Source of the DNA: Dactylonectria macrodidyma
Lineage: Eukaryota; Ascomycota; Sordariomycetes; Hypocreales; Nectriaceae
NCBI GenBank assembly: GCA_020744425.1
Contig: JAGMUV010000001.1
Span: 4,898,001-4,962,000 of the forward strand
Length of the DNA stretch: 64,000 nucleotides
Direction of reading: 5' to 3'
Part shown: in pieces, positions 32,863 to 44,143 of the stretch
Position numbering within the stretch: the stretch's first letter is position 1
Layout: each line of letters starts with the position of its first letter
Notes under the pieces: generated by a model
What the model was told of the DNA's origin: nothing
Seen by the model: only the letters and a program-made list of their open reading frames with translations
The model's database searches: none
Made by a program: the position numbers and the translations under genes

Positions 32863-34808
32863 ATGCCGCGAACGCTATTGCTTTGTTTTATCCACGGGTT
32901 CAAGGTAGAATATTCACCAATATTCCAAGCATGTGATACTGATACCCGATTCATCTAGGGCACCGACAATACCTTTTACGACTTCCCTTTCGTACGTCAT
33001 TGCGCCAACCAATCATAAGCTCGACCCGACCTAACGAATCTACAGGATCTCAAAAAGGCTGTCGCCCAGCAACTCCCAGACGATCGCGTCGAGTCTGTCG
33101 TCTATCCACAATATGAAACAAAGGGCGAGCTTGCAGAAGCCAGTGCGGCCTTTCTAGATTGGTACAGATATATTACATAGCGCATGCAAGAATCATACTG
33201 ACGACGCATAGGCTGAGGGAGCGGGTGATGGAAATCCGAAAGGAACACTCGAAAAACCCATGGCCTCCCAACGATAATGATGTTGGAGTAGTACTGGTTG
33301 CTCACTCCATGGGGTGAGCTCTCTCTGTGTCTCTCTTCTCCAATTCCATAACTAACCTATCATCTACCAGTGGTTTCGTCGCATCTGATTCCCTCTTCTT
33401 GGCACTCAACGACCGTGCTTCAAATGACAACAACGATGGTCCCATCTTTCCGCCGATCCAGGGAATCTTGACCTTCGATACTCCATATAACGGCCTTGCA
33501 CGATCCATGTTCGTCTACGGCGCCTTTTCCAACTACTCCAAAGTTAGCAGCGTCTTCAATGTCATGACAGCACTGTCCGCTGCTGCTCCCGCAGGTCTAG
33601 CTCGGCTCGGTGCTCGAGGCGCAACAGCTGCGTCGGTTCCTGCGAGAGGAGGCCCTCGATGGAAAGCATGGCAGTTGGTAGCCGTCAAGACTGGCACAGT
33701 TGGTGCCATCGCCGCTGGTGGTGTGGCTGCTTACATGAACCGTGAGGCCATTATGAAGGGCATGCGGAGCATCAACAAGGAATCCGTCGTCGAGGGGTAC
33801 AGACACAGCATCGATGCCCTCGGTCAAGGCCTAGCCTACATCAACCGTGGCAATGTCGGCAAGTCCTTTGCATGGCTTTCCGACCACTTCACCTTTGTCG
33901 GCGCGCTGCTCAAGCAAAAGGAGCTGAACCGTCGCATCGAGCGCATGGGCGCTTTGAAGGGCGTCGGCATTCACGACTTTTACTGCTCTCTTGGGGAGAA
34001 TGGATACTGGAGCGGCGGCTACTTTGTGCCCGAGCGCACTTTCTGCGCAGTTCCTGAGGAGAGTCACGCTGCATATGGCCTCTTTTCTAGGCGCGTCTTG
34101 TCCAAGGTTGACGACGAGATCCAGGCGCACCTGAGCATGTTCAGGCCCGAAAAACATCCCGGGTATGACCGAATGACGGAAGAGTCAGCTGTTCTTGTCA
34201 AGGAGTGGTTTCAGAGTGAAGAAGCCATCTTCGACGACCCCAAGTTTCAAGAGACGCCCGGGGATGAAGCAGGCGAAAACGCTCAGGTCACCAAGATACT
34301 CGAGGAAAAGGACGAGACTCTCGAAAAAGGAGAACTTCCAGCAGAGGACGAGAAAGGACACAGCGACGAGCATCCTGATGAATCGCCCATCGATATCGCC
34401 GCCGCCGCATCGCTTGTTCCACTTCCCAGCGATGAAGGAGAGCTCATTGCGGATGCCAGCACCGACAGCGCCGACAACGTCGAAAAGCAAAACTACTTAA
34501 ACCATCTATTCCAGGTTGCACAACAAGCCGGAACAGGGCTGACAGGCGTCAAGAGCTGGTTGCCCAACAAGATACCGCAGATGCCAAACATGCCTAATAT
34601 GCCTACCATGCCTAACATGCCCAACATGCCCTCTCTTCCCAGCGTCCCCGCATCTATGTCTTCGCTCAGCCAAGTCTCGATTCCAAACGTCAACCCTTTC
34701 TCAAAGAAGGATAGCAAACCAGAAGATCAGAAGGAAGAAAAGACAGAGGAGGCTGTCCAAACTGTGCCGGCTGAGAAATCTGAGAAGGCTGAGAAACAGC
34801 AGGATTGA
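32863..34808 (+). CDS. Lipase-like serine hydrolase (DUF676-like) with MPN repeat tail
   Basis: Five exons: 32863-32904, 32959-32991, 33046-33161, 33212-33313 and 33371-34808; about 576 aa. The N-terminus LLLCFIHGFKGTDNTF holds the oxyanion-type HG motif, and VGVVLVAHSMGGFVASD is the nucleophile elbow (A-H-S-M-G); QGILTFDTPYNGLAR is typical of these fungal alpha/beta hydrolases. Relatives are predicted lipases or acyl-protein/GPI-inositol-type hydrolases. The second half has a hydrophobic stretch (VAVKTGTVGAIAAGGVAAYM), a Cys/His region (GIHDFYCSLGENGYWSGGYF, FCAVPEE), a long acidic Glu/Asp/Lys-rich linker, then a Met-Pro-Asn tripeptide repeat (about 34579-34640) and a Lys/Glu-rich end. It converges on the methyltransferase, 195 bp away. 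The substrate is unknown. Confidence 0.85.
34579..34650 (+). repeat. 9-bp tandem repeat coding Met-Pro-Asn units
   Basis: Degenerate copies of ATGCC(A/T)AACATGCC-type units run in frame, giving MPNMPNMPTMPNMPNMPSLP. Codon choice varies between units (CCA, CCT, CCC; AAC, AAT), so the peptide pattern has been kept while the DNA drifted, which suggests selection at protein level. Confidence 0.7.
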
Positions 34809-35003
34809 ATTCGAAGTACTTAATATTTGCCGTAATTCAGTTGTCTATGTTTGTTAATACCATCATGAATTAAATGGAAAGTGGTTTATCGAAGTTTGTC
34901 AAGACGCCACATGGCTGCACGGTTGAAACTTGACGATCACAAGCGTCATTACGTATGTTCATATGAGCTACTAATAGACGTTGTCTCAGACCCAATCCCC
35001 TTT

Positions 35004-36446
35004 TCACGAGGCACTAAGCTTGATCTCAACGAAATTATGCAGAGACCCAGGCAAGTTCGAAACATATGTAATCTCCAGCCTCTTGTCAACCTTGCCCAGC
35101 AACGCCTTCCAGTCATCCACACTACGCTCCAGTGAATTGAACGCACACAGCATCTGTAGATCAGCTGCGTTCATCATCCGTCCTAGCGTAGCGAAAGGGA
35201 GTGCGGCCGTATCCGGGGGCGCAACTGCCTCGAACAAAAGAAGACGCGAGCCTGATTCGAGATGCGGCAGCAAAGTTGCGAGAATCTTGGCAGCATACTT
35301 GTCGGGCCAATCATGCAAGATCATCTTCAACATGTATACTGCGCCAGGAGTGTTTTGTGGGGAGAAAAAGTCGCGTGCCTCGAAGCTGACTCGAGACTGC
35401 AGTTCTCCCGGCACTTTCTCATTGAAAGCGGCCTGGACTTCGGGAAGATCTTGCACGACGATTTTCAGGTTGGGGAAAGCTCGAACCAAATGAATCGCGT
35501 CGTGGCCACTAGAGCCTCCAATCTTCAAGATATCAGCAAGTTTCATCGGTAGGGACTTGTAAGGGTTACTACTTACGTCAACAACGGTCGCTTCTCCGAG
35601 TGCGGACCAGTCATAGCCGGTTTTCAGCGAGTCCTCTATCTTAATGGCTGAGGAAGCAGCTGCGGCTTGCATACTCTCAGCAAACTTTGACGCTCGCCAT
35701 CCCTTTGGTTTGCCTTCAACGTCACGATTCAAATAATCCCAGAAAGACTCAGGCTTGTCCAGCCTGTCCACATTGGCCAGGGTAAATCCACTTTCCAGCG
35801 GCTCCTCACTCGATTTTTCCTTGCCAAAGTCGAACTTTCTAAATGCCTCCGGAATATGAACGGCACCAGGCCTAGCTTCTTCAAGGTTGTGGCGGAGCCA
35901 GGTCTGAAGCAAGGGTTGCTTTGCTGGGGCAGCAGAGAGAGACGTGTGGACAACACTATCTGGTGTGCTGGGCGCGCTGGCAAAGATCCGAATGGCAATG
36001 GCGTATCTGAGAACACGGCGGACAAGGTTCTCGGGAAGATTTACCCTTTTGGCAATTTCACCATATGTTGCCGACCCGCCTAATGGCACAGCGCTCCAGA
36101 AGTCGAATTGATTAAGGATATCCGTGATAGTCGCGTCGTAGTTCAGCTATATTGATGATTAGCCCAAGCGCTTTGAGCACAATGCAGAGGATGGGTAGCA
36201 GACAAAGAGAGGGCCCAAGAAAGACGTGTCCGTCGGTCCCAACGCGAGTCGATACATGTCCGCAGCAGCATCAAGCAGCTGCATACGAATGCCCAGAATC
36301 TCTGGGTGCTTTGGATAGTCAACGAGTCCATCCTCGGCAAAGGACGGTGCAGGGCTCCCCTCCTGTTCAAGCTTTGCTGCTAATGCATTCGCTGATTCAG
36401 AGATTGCCTTTGCGAGGCTGACCAGGGATGGTGTCTTGTCGGCCAT
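35004..36446 (-). CDS. SAM-dependent O-methyltransferase (class II, fungal type)
   Basis: Exons 36446-36204, 36146-35577 and 35522-35004; 443 aa. Moves a methyl from S-adenosylmethionine to a hydroxyl, usually on a polyketide or aromatic metabolite. An N-terminal winged-helix dimerisation part (FDFWSAVPLGGSATYGEIAK, NLPENLVRRVLRYAIA) precedes the SAM motif VVDIGGSSGHDAIHL, formed across an in-frame 54-bp intron. The further motifs VQDLPEV, ARDFFSPQ and the catalytic-His stretch LKMILHDWPDKYA are all present. Intron 1 has a weaker GTCTGC donor. No polyketide synthase or peptide synthetase is nearby, so it is not part of an obvious cluster in this window. Confidence 0.9.
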
Positions 36447-37732
36447 GATTTTCGATAGTGGTGAAATGAAATGAAGTGAGGTGATAGTTCTTGCTAAATT
36501 TATCTAAAAGGGTGTTTTTGATTTATAGAAAACCCCCCAGATGGAATTATTGCCGTCGGCGGCTAAGGCACATTCGAATTTCCGTGCTTAAACCTGACGG
36601 CATCGCTAGTGTCTGGCTAGCTGGCAGGGATCGATGCAAGTCAGCAACCACGTGTTCCTTCAAAGTGGTAAAGCATGAGGGGTAGGGCTGGCTTGGCCCC
36701 CCAAGAAGTAAGCATCGTCGGACGATCCCTTGTTGACAAGAGAGAGCGGTCGAATGAACGATTGAACGACATTTTTCCTGCTGAAAAGGGCATGGATTAT
36801 CGGGCCGATAGAACCACCCTCAGAGTCTTAGGTGCTTACTCTTACAACATTTCGCGCGCGGTTAGAAAAGATGGTTAGCTACCTGCTTAGAAACCGGTTT
36901 CTCCAACTGTTCAAAACCCACCAACTATAAGTCTCTTTCTGGAGAGAGTCATGCTTCCCATCCAGTCTCTCAGCTTACGTAGGCGATCAAAGAATTGTTG
37001 CTTGCCTGAGAACTCGACATGATTTTGATCCCACTGAACCGATCTACATCTATTCGGAATTGCTGGACTACCAACCCGTCCCTGCTCGGTAACTTCATGT
37101 CTCTCGATACTGATAGTTCTTGGTATCAACTATAGTTGCACCAAGGGAGAAATTGCAATTAGCAAAATATCAAGAAATACTAACTGTGGATAAGATGATG
37201 TGCAATTCATTTACGTTTCTTTAATTCTGTCAATAGCAAGTTGTGCATCATTTGGTAAGTGCAGAACCACTAGACAGAAAATGCTACAATGTCTTAACAA
37301 GAAAAAATAGTTTGCCTTTGTGTCCATTCAGAAATTATAATTGGTATCATCAATAGGTTGTTGGTCCCGAATCCCAATACACCCGGATCGTCATGAGCCT
37401 GGGTGTGAAGCTCAACTTCTCGGCAGAGCCTCTAATACCCTGTTCTCCGGGAAGGGCGGTCTCATGTGTTTCGGTGCAAGTTATGTGGCCGGGTATCTCC
37501 AACAATAAGACAATTATTGACGACGCTGTGATTGTAGATAGTGCTTCCTGGTGCTCTAGGCCGGATATGGTTACTCCAATTTCTGCTCACTCTCAGCAAG
37601 GCCGTGGGTAGGAACCCCCGCTTCCCCGCGTCCCAGACTCACGCCCTACTCGTCGCGGTGTCACTTATCTCCAGTATCAAAGCCAAAGTAGATTTGATAT
37701 CGCCACCACAGCAAGCTGCATCAACTTACGAA
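36447..37732. other. Divergent intergenic region
   Basis: 1.3 kb between the methyltransferase and serpin starts. A frame open from 37541 runs into the serpin but has no ATG until 37733, so I treat it as 5' leader. Confidence 0.5.
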
Positions 37733-38821
37733 ATGTCAGGCATCGCTCAAACAACCGATGTCCTCGGCTGGGACATCCTGGAGAAACTCTGCGCTACAGA
37801 CACGTCGGCGAAAGGCGTCTGTATATCCCCACTCTCAATTGCAACCGCCTTGACGATGCTAGCAGGCGCAGCCGACGTCGACAAAAGAGATGGCCTGTGC
37901 CGAAAAATGGGTTTCAGTAGTCTTTCGGAGCTCTCGGGTTCTTTCAAAGCTCTCGTTGCCGTGTTCAGCGCCGACCAAATGATGACAATGGCGAACGTCG
38001 CCTTTGCCGAATCCGACGTCGACTTTTATCCCGCTTACACCCAGTTCCTCAACTCTTTTGGCGCCCATGTCACGAAGTTCCCCAGCTTGCAGAAGGCCGC
38101 GGGAGATATCAACACTTGGATCTCCGACAACACGCGAGGTTTGATCACGGACATGCTCTCTCGAGAAGACTTGGACCAAGTCCACGTCGCGCTCATCAAC
38201 GCGCTGGCTTTCAAGGGAACGTGGAAGACCAAGTTCGACCGAAAGCTCACTCAAAAAAAGATTCCATTTTTCGTGACGGACACCGAAGTACGCAAGATAG
38301 ACATGATGTTCAGCCACAAGGAGAAGATCGCCACGGCAAAGGGGCCTGGCTATACGGCCGTCCGACTCCCTTACGCAGCGGCTTCGCCATCCACCAGCAT
38401 GTCTCTCGTAGCGTATCTACCCGACAAAGGCACGTCATTGGAACAACTCGTGCGAGCCATGAACCGCAGCCGGTCGCCTTTACCTTTCCGCGCCAAAAAG
38501 TACGACAAGTTCGGTTTCCCCAAGTTCAGCCTGGACAGCAGCCTATCGATCCTACCCATGCTGCTCGAGCTCGGCTTCCCTGTGGCCGGCGATTTCTCGG
38601 AGATGGCGCGGGGAAGGAACCAGGTGCAAGCTATTATCCACAAAGCCATTATCAAAGTTGATGAGGAAGGTACCGAGGCCGTTGCGGCCACTGCCGTTCT
38701 CATGACGAGGAGCCGAGCCCCCGATCCCGAAATTCTGGTGTTTGACAGGCCGTTTGCATTTTCTATTTGCTTAGATGAACCAGGTACCGTGGTCTTTACG
38801 GGGCTTTTCTTTGGACGGTAG
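37733..38821 (+). CDS. Serpin (serine-protease-inhibitor fold), fungal
   Basis: Single exon, 362 aa from the first ATG (MSGIAQTTDVLG); no signal peptide there, so probably cytosolic like intracellular serpins. Serpin marks in order: VCISPLSIATALTMLAGAA (shutter helix B), TMANVAFAESDV, DINTWISDNTRGLITDML, VALINALAFKGTWKTKFD (strand 3A, the N-A-x-x-F-K-G signature), MSLVAYLPDKG, FPKFSLDSS, then the hinge KVDEEGTEAVAATAV, the reactive loop LMTRSRAPDPE and ILVFDRPFAFSICLDEPGTVVFTGLF (strands 4B/5B). The hinge with Gly at P15, Thr at P14 and small residues at P12-P9 is that of inhibitory serpins. Counting from the Gly puts P1 at or next to Arg (the TRSRAP stretch), suggesting trypsin- or kexin-like targets. 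Serpins are uncommon and little studied in fungi. An upstream exon with a signal peptide is not excluded. Confidence 0.9.
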   Translation: MSGIAQTTDVLGWDILEKLCATDTSAKGVCISPLSIATALTMLAGAADVDKRDGLCRKMGFSSLSELSGSFKALVAVFSADQMMTMANVAFAESDVDFYPAYTQFLNSFGAHVTKFPSLQKAAGDINTWISDNTRGLITDMLSREDLDQVHVALINALAFKGTWKTKFDRKLTQKKIPFFVTDTEVRKIDMMFSHKEKIATAKGPGYTAVRLPYAAASPSTSMSLVAYLPDKGTSLEQLVRAMNRSRSPLPFRAKKYDKFGFPKFSLDSSLSILPMLLELGFPVAGDFSEMARGRNQVQAIIHKAIIKVDEEGTEAVAATAVLMTRSRAPDPEILVFDRPFAFSICLDEPGTVVFTGLFFGR

Positions 38822-39046
38822 CGCAGGTAGACGAGAGACCAATGCATGGCAGGGAGGATGAGAACGTCACTTTTCACAATCCATGGGAGCGTTCTATCTC
38901 AAATTTCGAGCCTTGTGCTGCGCATATACAATTGAGAACATTCATAGCTATTATTTGGGACCAATTCACTCAAATTTCATTTAATCTTTCTATCACATCG
39001 TAGACTATTTCATTCCCATCGCTCTAAAAAGCCTATTACATCTATA

Positions 39047-40333
39047 CTACTCAATAAGAACCGTCTCTCCAATATCACACAAAAATATGTCCTGGTTCCA
39101 CCTCAGCCCATTGCTTTCACACGCCTCCTTCCACCTCTTGGGCGGCTCTCGCACATCTTCGTACTGAGCACTTAGGCCTCCTCTCACGGTGCCGTAATGC
39201 ATCCCTAAGCTCCTCTTACTCTTGATGTCCCTGTGGATCTCAACGGAGTCTTCGGGCGAACAGTGAACACTGGACATGAAGGACCGCGGGGTGTAGCAGC
39301 CAATAGGGAGAAGCGCCAGGTCGAACGGCCCATACTTGGCACCAATCTCTGCGAATGCCGGACACGACGGCAGTTCAGCCAAATCCTTGCCACTAGCCAT
39401 GTCCTCCTCCATGACTGAGCGATAGCCAGTGTCCCCGGCAAAGTAAATCTTTCGATTTAGCTCCAAGCCTTGCTCCTCGATGACAAAAGAACACCACAGC
39501 ATGTGACAATCGTCGAATGCGCCTCGTCTGCTCCCATGTTGGCTAGGTGTGCACACCAACTTCAGGGATCCCACATCCTTGACCTCGACATCAAGCTCGT
39601 CCCACCAGTCCACTTCGGTGATGTGCTCTTCTCGGAATCCGCAGGCGAGGAACCACTTCTTGGAGCCCAGCCCGCAGATGAAGCGGAGTGGTTCCGCTCG
39701 CCGCTTGTCGAAGTAAAGTTTCTTGACTGTGTGCAGGTCCAGGTGGTCGTAGTGGTTGTGACTTATGCAGATGATATCCACTTCAGGCACGTCTTCCACT
39801 TGACATGGTGGATTAAGAAAGCGTTTGGGACCTGTGAAACTGGTTGGGCCCATTCGCTCGCAGAAGACGGGGTCCAGGAGCAGCCTGATGCCCCGTTTCT
39901 GGCCCTCAACAGGCGTCATCTCGATAAAGAAACTCGCATGGCCGATCCAGACAGTCTTGGCGCATTGCTTCCCGACACCCCAATCGGGCTTCTGGATGCT
40001 GACAAGCTCGCTTTGATCCTCCGGCACGGGGACGAAATTCCGATCAGAGCCAAAACGTACCCGCCACATGCTCACTAGCGAGTGCTCGGCGCGGAACGAA
40101 GGCCACGGGTTTCTGAAGCGAGTGGGAGGATTCCCTACCCAATGAGCTGGCGGTTCCAGAACTGGGGGTCGGGGCCGTGGCGTGATGCTGACATGGTTTG
40201 GCATTTGGAGCGGAAGATGGAGATGAACGTTTGGAGATGAATGTTGGAGACGGCCGTTGGAGATGGGTTTTGGAGCTGGCGATATGAATGGCGGGGAGGA
40301 TGGAACGTTGTGGTTGTGATGAATCATGAGCAT
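39047..40333 (-). CDS. NAPE-PLD-like metallo-beta-lactamase-fold hydrolase
   Basis: Single exon, 428 aa. In animals the family releases N-acylethanolamines from N-acyl-phosphatidylethanolamine; fungal members such as yeast Fmp30 are linked to mitochondrial phospholipid balance. Marks: VWIGHASFFIEM, LLLDPVFCERMGPTSF, the zinc motif ISHNHYDHLDL (H-x-H-x-D-H), TPSQHGSRRG (third ligand), KIYFAGDTGY (bridging Asp) and LGMHYGTVRGG (last His). The N-terminal 80 residues are Pro/His-rich and unlike the catalytic part. The core WVGNPPTRFRNPWPSF is a family hallmark. Converges with the serpin gene, 225 bp apart. Confidence 0.92.
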   Translation of the reverse strand: MLMIHHNHNVPSSPPFISPAPKPISNGRLQHSSPNVHLHLPLQMPNHVSITPRPRPPVLEPPAHWVGNPPTRFRNPWPSFRAEHSLVSMWRVRFGSDRNFVPVPEDQSELVSIQKPDWGVGKQCAKTVWIGHASFFIEMTPVEGQKRGIRLLLDPVFCERMGPTSFTGPKRFLNPPCQVEDVPEVDIICISHNHYDHLDLHTVKKLYFDKRRAEPLRFICGLGSKKWFLACGFREEHITEVDWWDELDVEVKDVGSLKLVCTPSQHGSRRGAFDDCHMLWCSFVIEEQGLELNRKIYFAGDTGYRSVMEEDMASGKDLAELPSCPAFAEIGAKYGPFDLALLPIGCYTPRSFMSSVHCSPEDSVEIHRDIKSKRSLGMHYGTVRGGLSAQYEDVREPPKRWKEACESNGLRWNQDIFLCDIGETVLIE

Positions 40334-40805
40334 GCTTTCTCAGGCAGACCATCTGGCTGCATGCTGCCTACCTAACTTACCCTGGACGTGCATGAGCGAG
40401 TGCGAAGGCCCCGCTTTTATGCGTAAATCTCGACACCACTTCGGCAATCGGCACAACACTAACAATAACATCTTGTGTCGCTATCTCGTTCCGAACATGG
40501 TCAAGTATCATCGCCAAATACCCATCACAACACGCTAATCCTGTTCCTCGCGATCGCGACGAGCACAGTGGGTTATTTTTGGCTTTGAGGCTCTCAGCTC
40601 AGTAATATTTGTTTCCATGTCTAGAACCTGGCTCCTGAAGTTCCAGGCTCAGCTGGTACCATCACCATTCAGGGCCTCGTACTGGGGGCCTCCTTGACGA
40701 ACGACAGTCTGAACTTGGCCTAATGTTACTGTCACTAAGGTATTTAGAATACAAAAAGCCTGACCAAATCCCCCCTCTCCCTCATTAATATTCTCTCTTC
40801 CTCTT
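40334..40805. other. Intergenic spacer
   Basis: 470 bp between two minus-strand genes; promoter of the NAPE-PLD-like gene and 3' region of the dehydrogenase. Nothing else recognised. Confidence 0.5.
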
Positions 40806-41988
40806 TCACCAGTCCAACAGCGGAGCATATCCTTTCTTCGCAAGAAACTTGTTGACCTCATTCGTGGTAGTGTCCCACAATCCCTGGACTTGCTTCTCGT
40901 CCTTTCCCACTACGTGTCCTGGTTTCACCACTCCAACCGGCTCAACATACTTCCCTTTGAACTCGTCGGGCCTCTCTCGAACATCCTTAGCCGTCGCCGC
41001 AAACAAAATGGTAAAAGAGCCTTCATCTTCGCTCAGCATCACCCTGTGCATCAAGAGTTTCATAGGACCAGCGAAGATATCCAGGGCATTGGGGCTCTTG
41101 ACACTTCCTGGATGGGCAGAAAGCGAGATGATTGAGGAGCCTTCTTCGTCCAGTCGGCGTTGGAGTTCCTGGGCAAAGAGGAAGTTGGCCAGCTTTGCCA
41201 AGCTATAGCGCATCATATCAACCGTGAACATGTGCTTCCACAGGTAGCGCCATTGCCAAGGATCGTAAGGCAGAGTTCCAGTGAGGAACGCCGGCGTCGT
41301 CAAGTCGAACTCATACTTGGGCGGGAAGAAGAAGTAATGGACAGACGATGACACAGTGACGATTCGCACATCAGCATTTTTCTTGGCTGCGGCTCTTTTG
41401 AGGAGCGGAAGGATTCCATTGGTGAAGACGAAGTGTCCGACGTGACTACGATATTGTCAGCATCGCTTCAGAGCAAGAAACCAATCTTCAGTACCAAACC
41501 GCCAGGACCATTTCCCACCCAGCTTCTGTAGTCTCGAACTTATTTGTGGCTAGCCCTGCGTTATTAACTTGGATATGAGTATGTCAGCATTCATGCCTGC
41601 CATTCAACTGTCTTTAGATACATACCCAGGATATCGATTGTCTGCTCCTTTTCCTTGAGCTCTTCAACCGCGTGCTTGACGCTGCTGATGTCCCCGAGAT
41701 CCATCGACAGCCAAATCACTCGATCTTTCGAGACTCCAGGAGAGTTTGATAGGACATAGTCGATAGTATATGTCGCTTTTGCCTCAGATCTGGCGGTAAA
41801 GTAGACCTTGGCTCCCTTTGAGGCAAGGTGTTTTACTGTGTGAAGACCAATACCAGAGCTAAAACCATATTAGCACTCTGCAATTTTCTCCGGGCGGAAA
41901 ATGATTAGACTCACTTTCCGCCGGTTACAACGGCCACTTTGCCCTTCATGTCCGGCATATCTGAACGAGGATTCCATGTTTTGGTCAT
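40806..41988 (-). CDS. Short-chain dehydrogenase/reductase
   Basis: Four exons: 41988-41915, 41858-41626, 41567-41495 and 41445-40806; 339 aa. An NAD(P)-dependent oxidoreductase of the retinol-dehydrogenase-like/WW-oxidoreductase-like type. Rossmann motif VAVVTGGNSGIGLHT (T-G-x-x-x-G-I-G, split by intron 1), ARS after strand 2 (suggests NADP), MDLGDISSV, VNNAG, the Ser region VTVSSSVH and the catalytic pair YSLAK (Y-x-x-x-K). LSAHPGSVKSPNAL is the usual P-G motif. All parts are present and splice junctions hold. The substrate is unknown. Confidence 0.92.
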
Positions 41989-42712
41989 TTCGACAACCCC
42001 AGAATGCCCGATTGAAATGATGTGGTATTTAGAAGAAAAGACTTAAAAAAAAAATGCGAGCAAATGTTGTGTTGATAGACAGACAATTGTATCAAGTAGT
42101 CAGTTTGCAAGGTGCATCTGGACTCTTCACATCGAAGGCAGTCGACTTGGCTGGCAGCAAGCGCATTTTAAGTAGAACAAACACCGCCAAAATCACACGG
42201 ATATTGGATTTGTCAGGCACGGCTTAATTTCAAACCAGACAATCTGCCTTGGACCATGACTGCCATCGTGAATCCAGCTTTCATCTTGCAATCTCAATCA
42301 TCCTTGGATCGAGCGTTCGCTACTTTGGGTGAAGCGGCTTGAGGTTTGTGACGCTACTGCGTCGACGATCCACTCTAAACCGGATTAGGAAAATGAAAGT
42401 CTTGGCATGTTGGGAGAAGCGGAGTTCGGGGCGGACTTTGCACCCACGCTAATCTCCATAATTCCATGGCTGTGAGCTCCGTAGCCTCTAGTGAACGCTC
42501 TTGAACCGACAACAGAAGACCATCCGTGCTTTTCCCATTTCTAATCAAGAGTCTGTTTTAAGCAACTGGCAGTCAGCTTGTCTCCTCTTTGGAGAATCCA
42601 TAAAAGCCCTCAGCACCCTGGTTAGCTGACAGACCTCCCGAATCCGGATCAGGAATACGCATCTCTTGGTACGATAAAAGCACCAACCAAGTCACGAATA
42701 TAACGCCCAGCA
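41989..42712. other. Divergent intergenic region
   Basis: 720 bp between the dehydrogenase and regulator-like gene starts; no gene recognised. Confidence 0.5.
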
Positions 42713-43698
42713 ATGGACGGCCCAAGTAGAAACGCGTTCCAATTCGTTCAGCTATCTCATCCACAAGATGCAGCGTCTTGGAGACGCCAAGTCCGATCCC
42801 ACGCCGCCAAGAATTCTCGTGCCCGGCAACAACGGGTCATCCAGTATCAGGAAGGGAAAGCGAAGGAAACACAAGACTCGCGTGCGAAAGAAGCTCTTTA
42901 TCAGTCGGAACATCCCCAAGAACATGGTATTCTCGTGACTGGCTCTGTTACAACGGTACTCGGTGCGGCCAGAACCGATCCTTTCGACACCTTCGTCCGC
43001 AAGCTCTCCAAGTTCGAAAGCTTTCTTTTTGATCACTGTACGCTATGCTCTTCGAGAAGCCCCGCTCCTAGAGCTCCCTTCAGGATGTCTAATGCCTCCC
43101 AGTTGTGAATCAGGTCGTGCTACATGTCGTCACCTGTTATCCGATGAATCCAATGGACGAAGCCGATTTCCGCCAGGGTATGGCGACTCATTGGGTCCGT
43201 CTCGCATCAACAGACGTAGGGATGTTGGCGTCTCTTTTCCTTGCCTCGTGTCGGAACCTAGCAAACTTCCAGCATGCAGAGTTCTATACTGCAGCCATGC
43301 TACGGTACAAGGGCGAGTGCATTGTGACGCTAAAATCGGCCTTGGCACAAGAAGATGGCGTGGTGAGCGACGTCACTATTACGAAAACGCTAGTTTTAGC
43401 ATCTGAAGCTGTGCGTGATCCTACCCGTGTGCTATGCTACATGAGAGATATTTCTGACTCAAGTACTTAGTTGCTAGCCGGTGACCACGCTGCGACACAG
43501 CAGCATTCGCAAGCCGCTAAGAAAATGGTGGCAATGAGGGGTGGTATGGAGACCCTGGGGATGAATGGGTTCATGAAGAAGTTGATTATCTGGTTCTTCA
43601 GGAACCCAGAAAAGAATGGAAACAGTCTGCTCGTGCCTTCATGCATCGTGTCGGCACCGAATACAGATGTTGGGCTTGTAAATGCTCCAATGGATTAG
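42713..43698 (+). CDS. Fungal regulator-like protein without zinc cluster
   Basis: Exons 42713-43037, 43103-43410 and 43471-43698; 286 aa. The N-terminus AFQFVQLSHPQDAASWRRQVRSHAA followed by basic RARQQRVIQYQ is a common start in Hypocreales proteins grouped with fungal transcription factors. The middle DPFDTFVRKLSKFESFLFDH, GMATHWVRLASTDVGMLASL and ITKTLVLASEA match the effector-like helical domain of that group. No Zn2Cys6 motif exists. The protein ends soon after MVAMRGGMETLGMNGFMKKL, earlier than typical relatives (roughly 400-500 aa), so the 3' part may be lost or lie in an unrecognised exon. DNA binding is not shown. Confidence 0.65.
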
Positions 43699-44143
43699 CA
43701 AGGAAGGGCAAGCCATGTGACAAGAGACAGGAGTCAATATTCAGAGGATTTTTTTTTTCTTGGTCCCGTGGGAAGAAACACGATCATATACACGGTTCAG
43801 ATGTGAAGTGCCTTGAGTGGCTCATTGGTAGTACTTGCAACTAGAAGGAATAACCATTATCGAGGATGGGTCATATGCATGAGAGAAGATGAACAAATTT
43901 CTACTAATGTACTGTATGCTCTGACCACACCACAAAGGGTAGAGTGCGGACATCTTGACAGCTGGACTAAATCAGATGTACACACGCTCCAGTTGCGCGA
44001 TGGCCAAGTCTAAAAAAATATACCTATTCCTCGTCTCACATGTAACCTCTTGGGTCGATTATGCGAAATCTCTTTCACTCTCAGGGCCGTTTGTCCCACA
44101 CCAACTACCTCCAGGATTCCAAACCATCACCTTGACTAGCAAA
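43699..44143. other. Convergent intergenic spacer
   Basis: 445 bp. It may contain eroded 3' sequence of the regulator-like gene; no frame is convincing. Confidence 0.4.

Noticed and set aside
37541..37732. Open stretch in frame upstream of the serpin ATG, with a hydrophobic segment that could pass for a signal peptide
   Set aside because: It begins at GTG and contains no ATG, so it cannot start translation in a normal fungal gene without an extra exon that I could not place.
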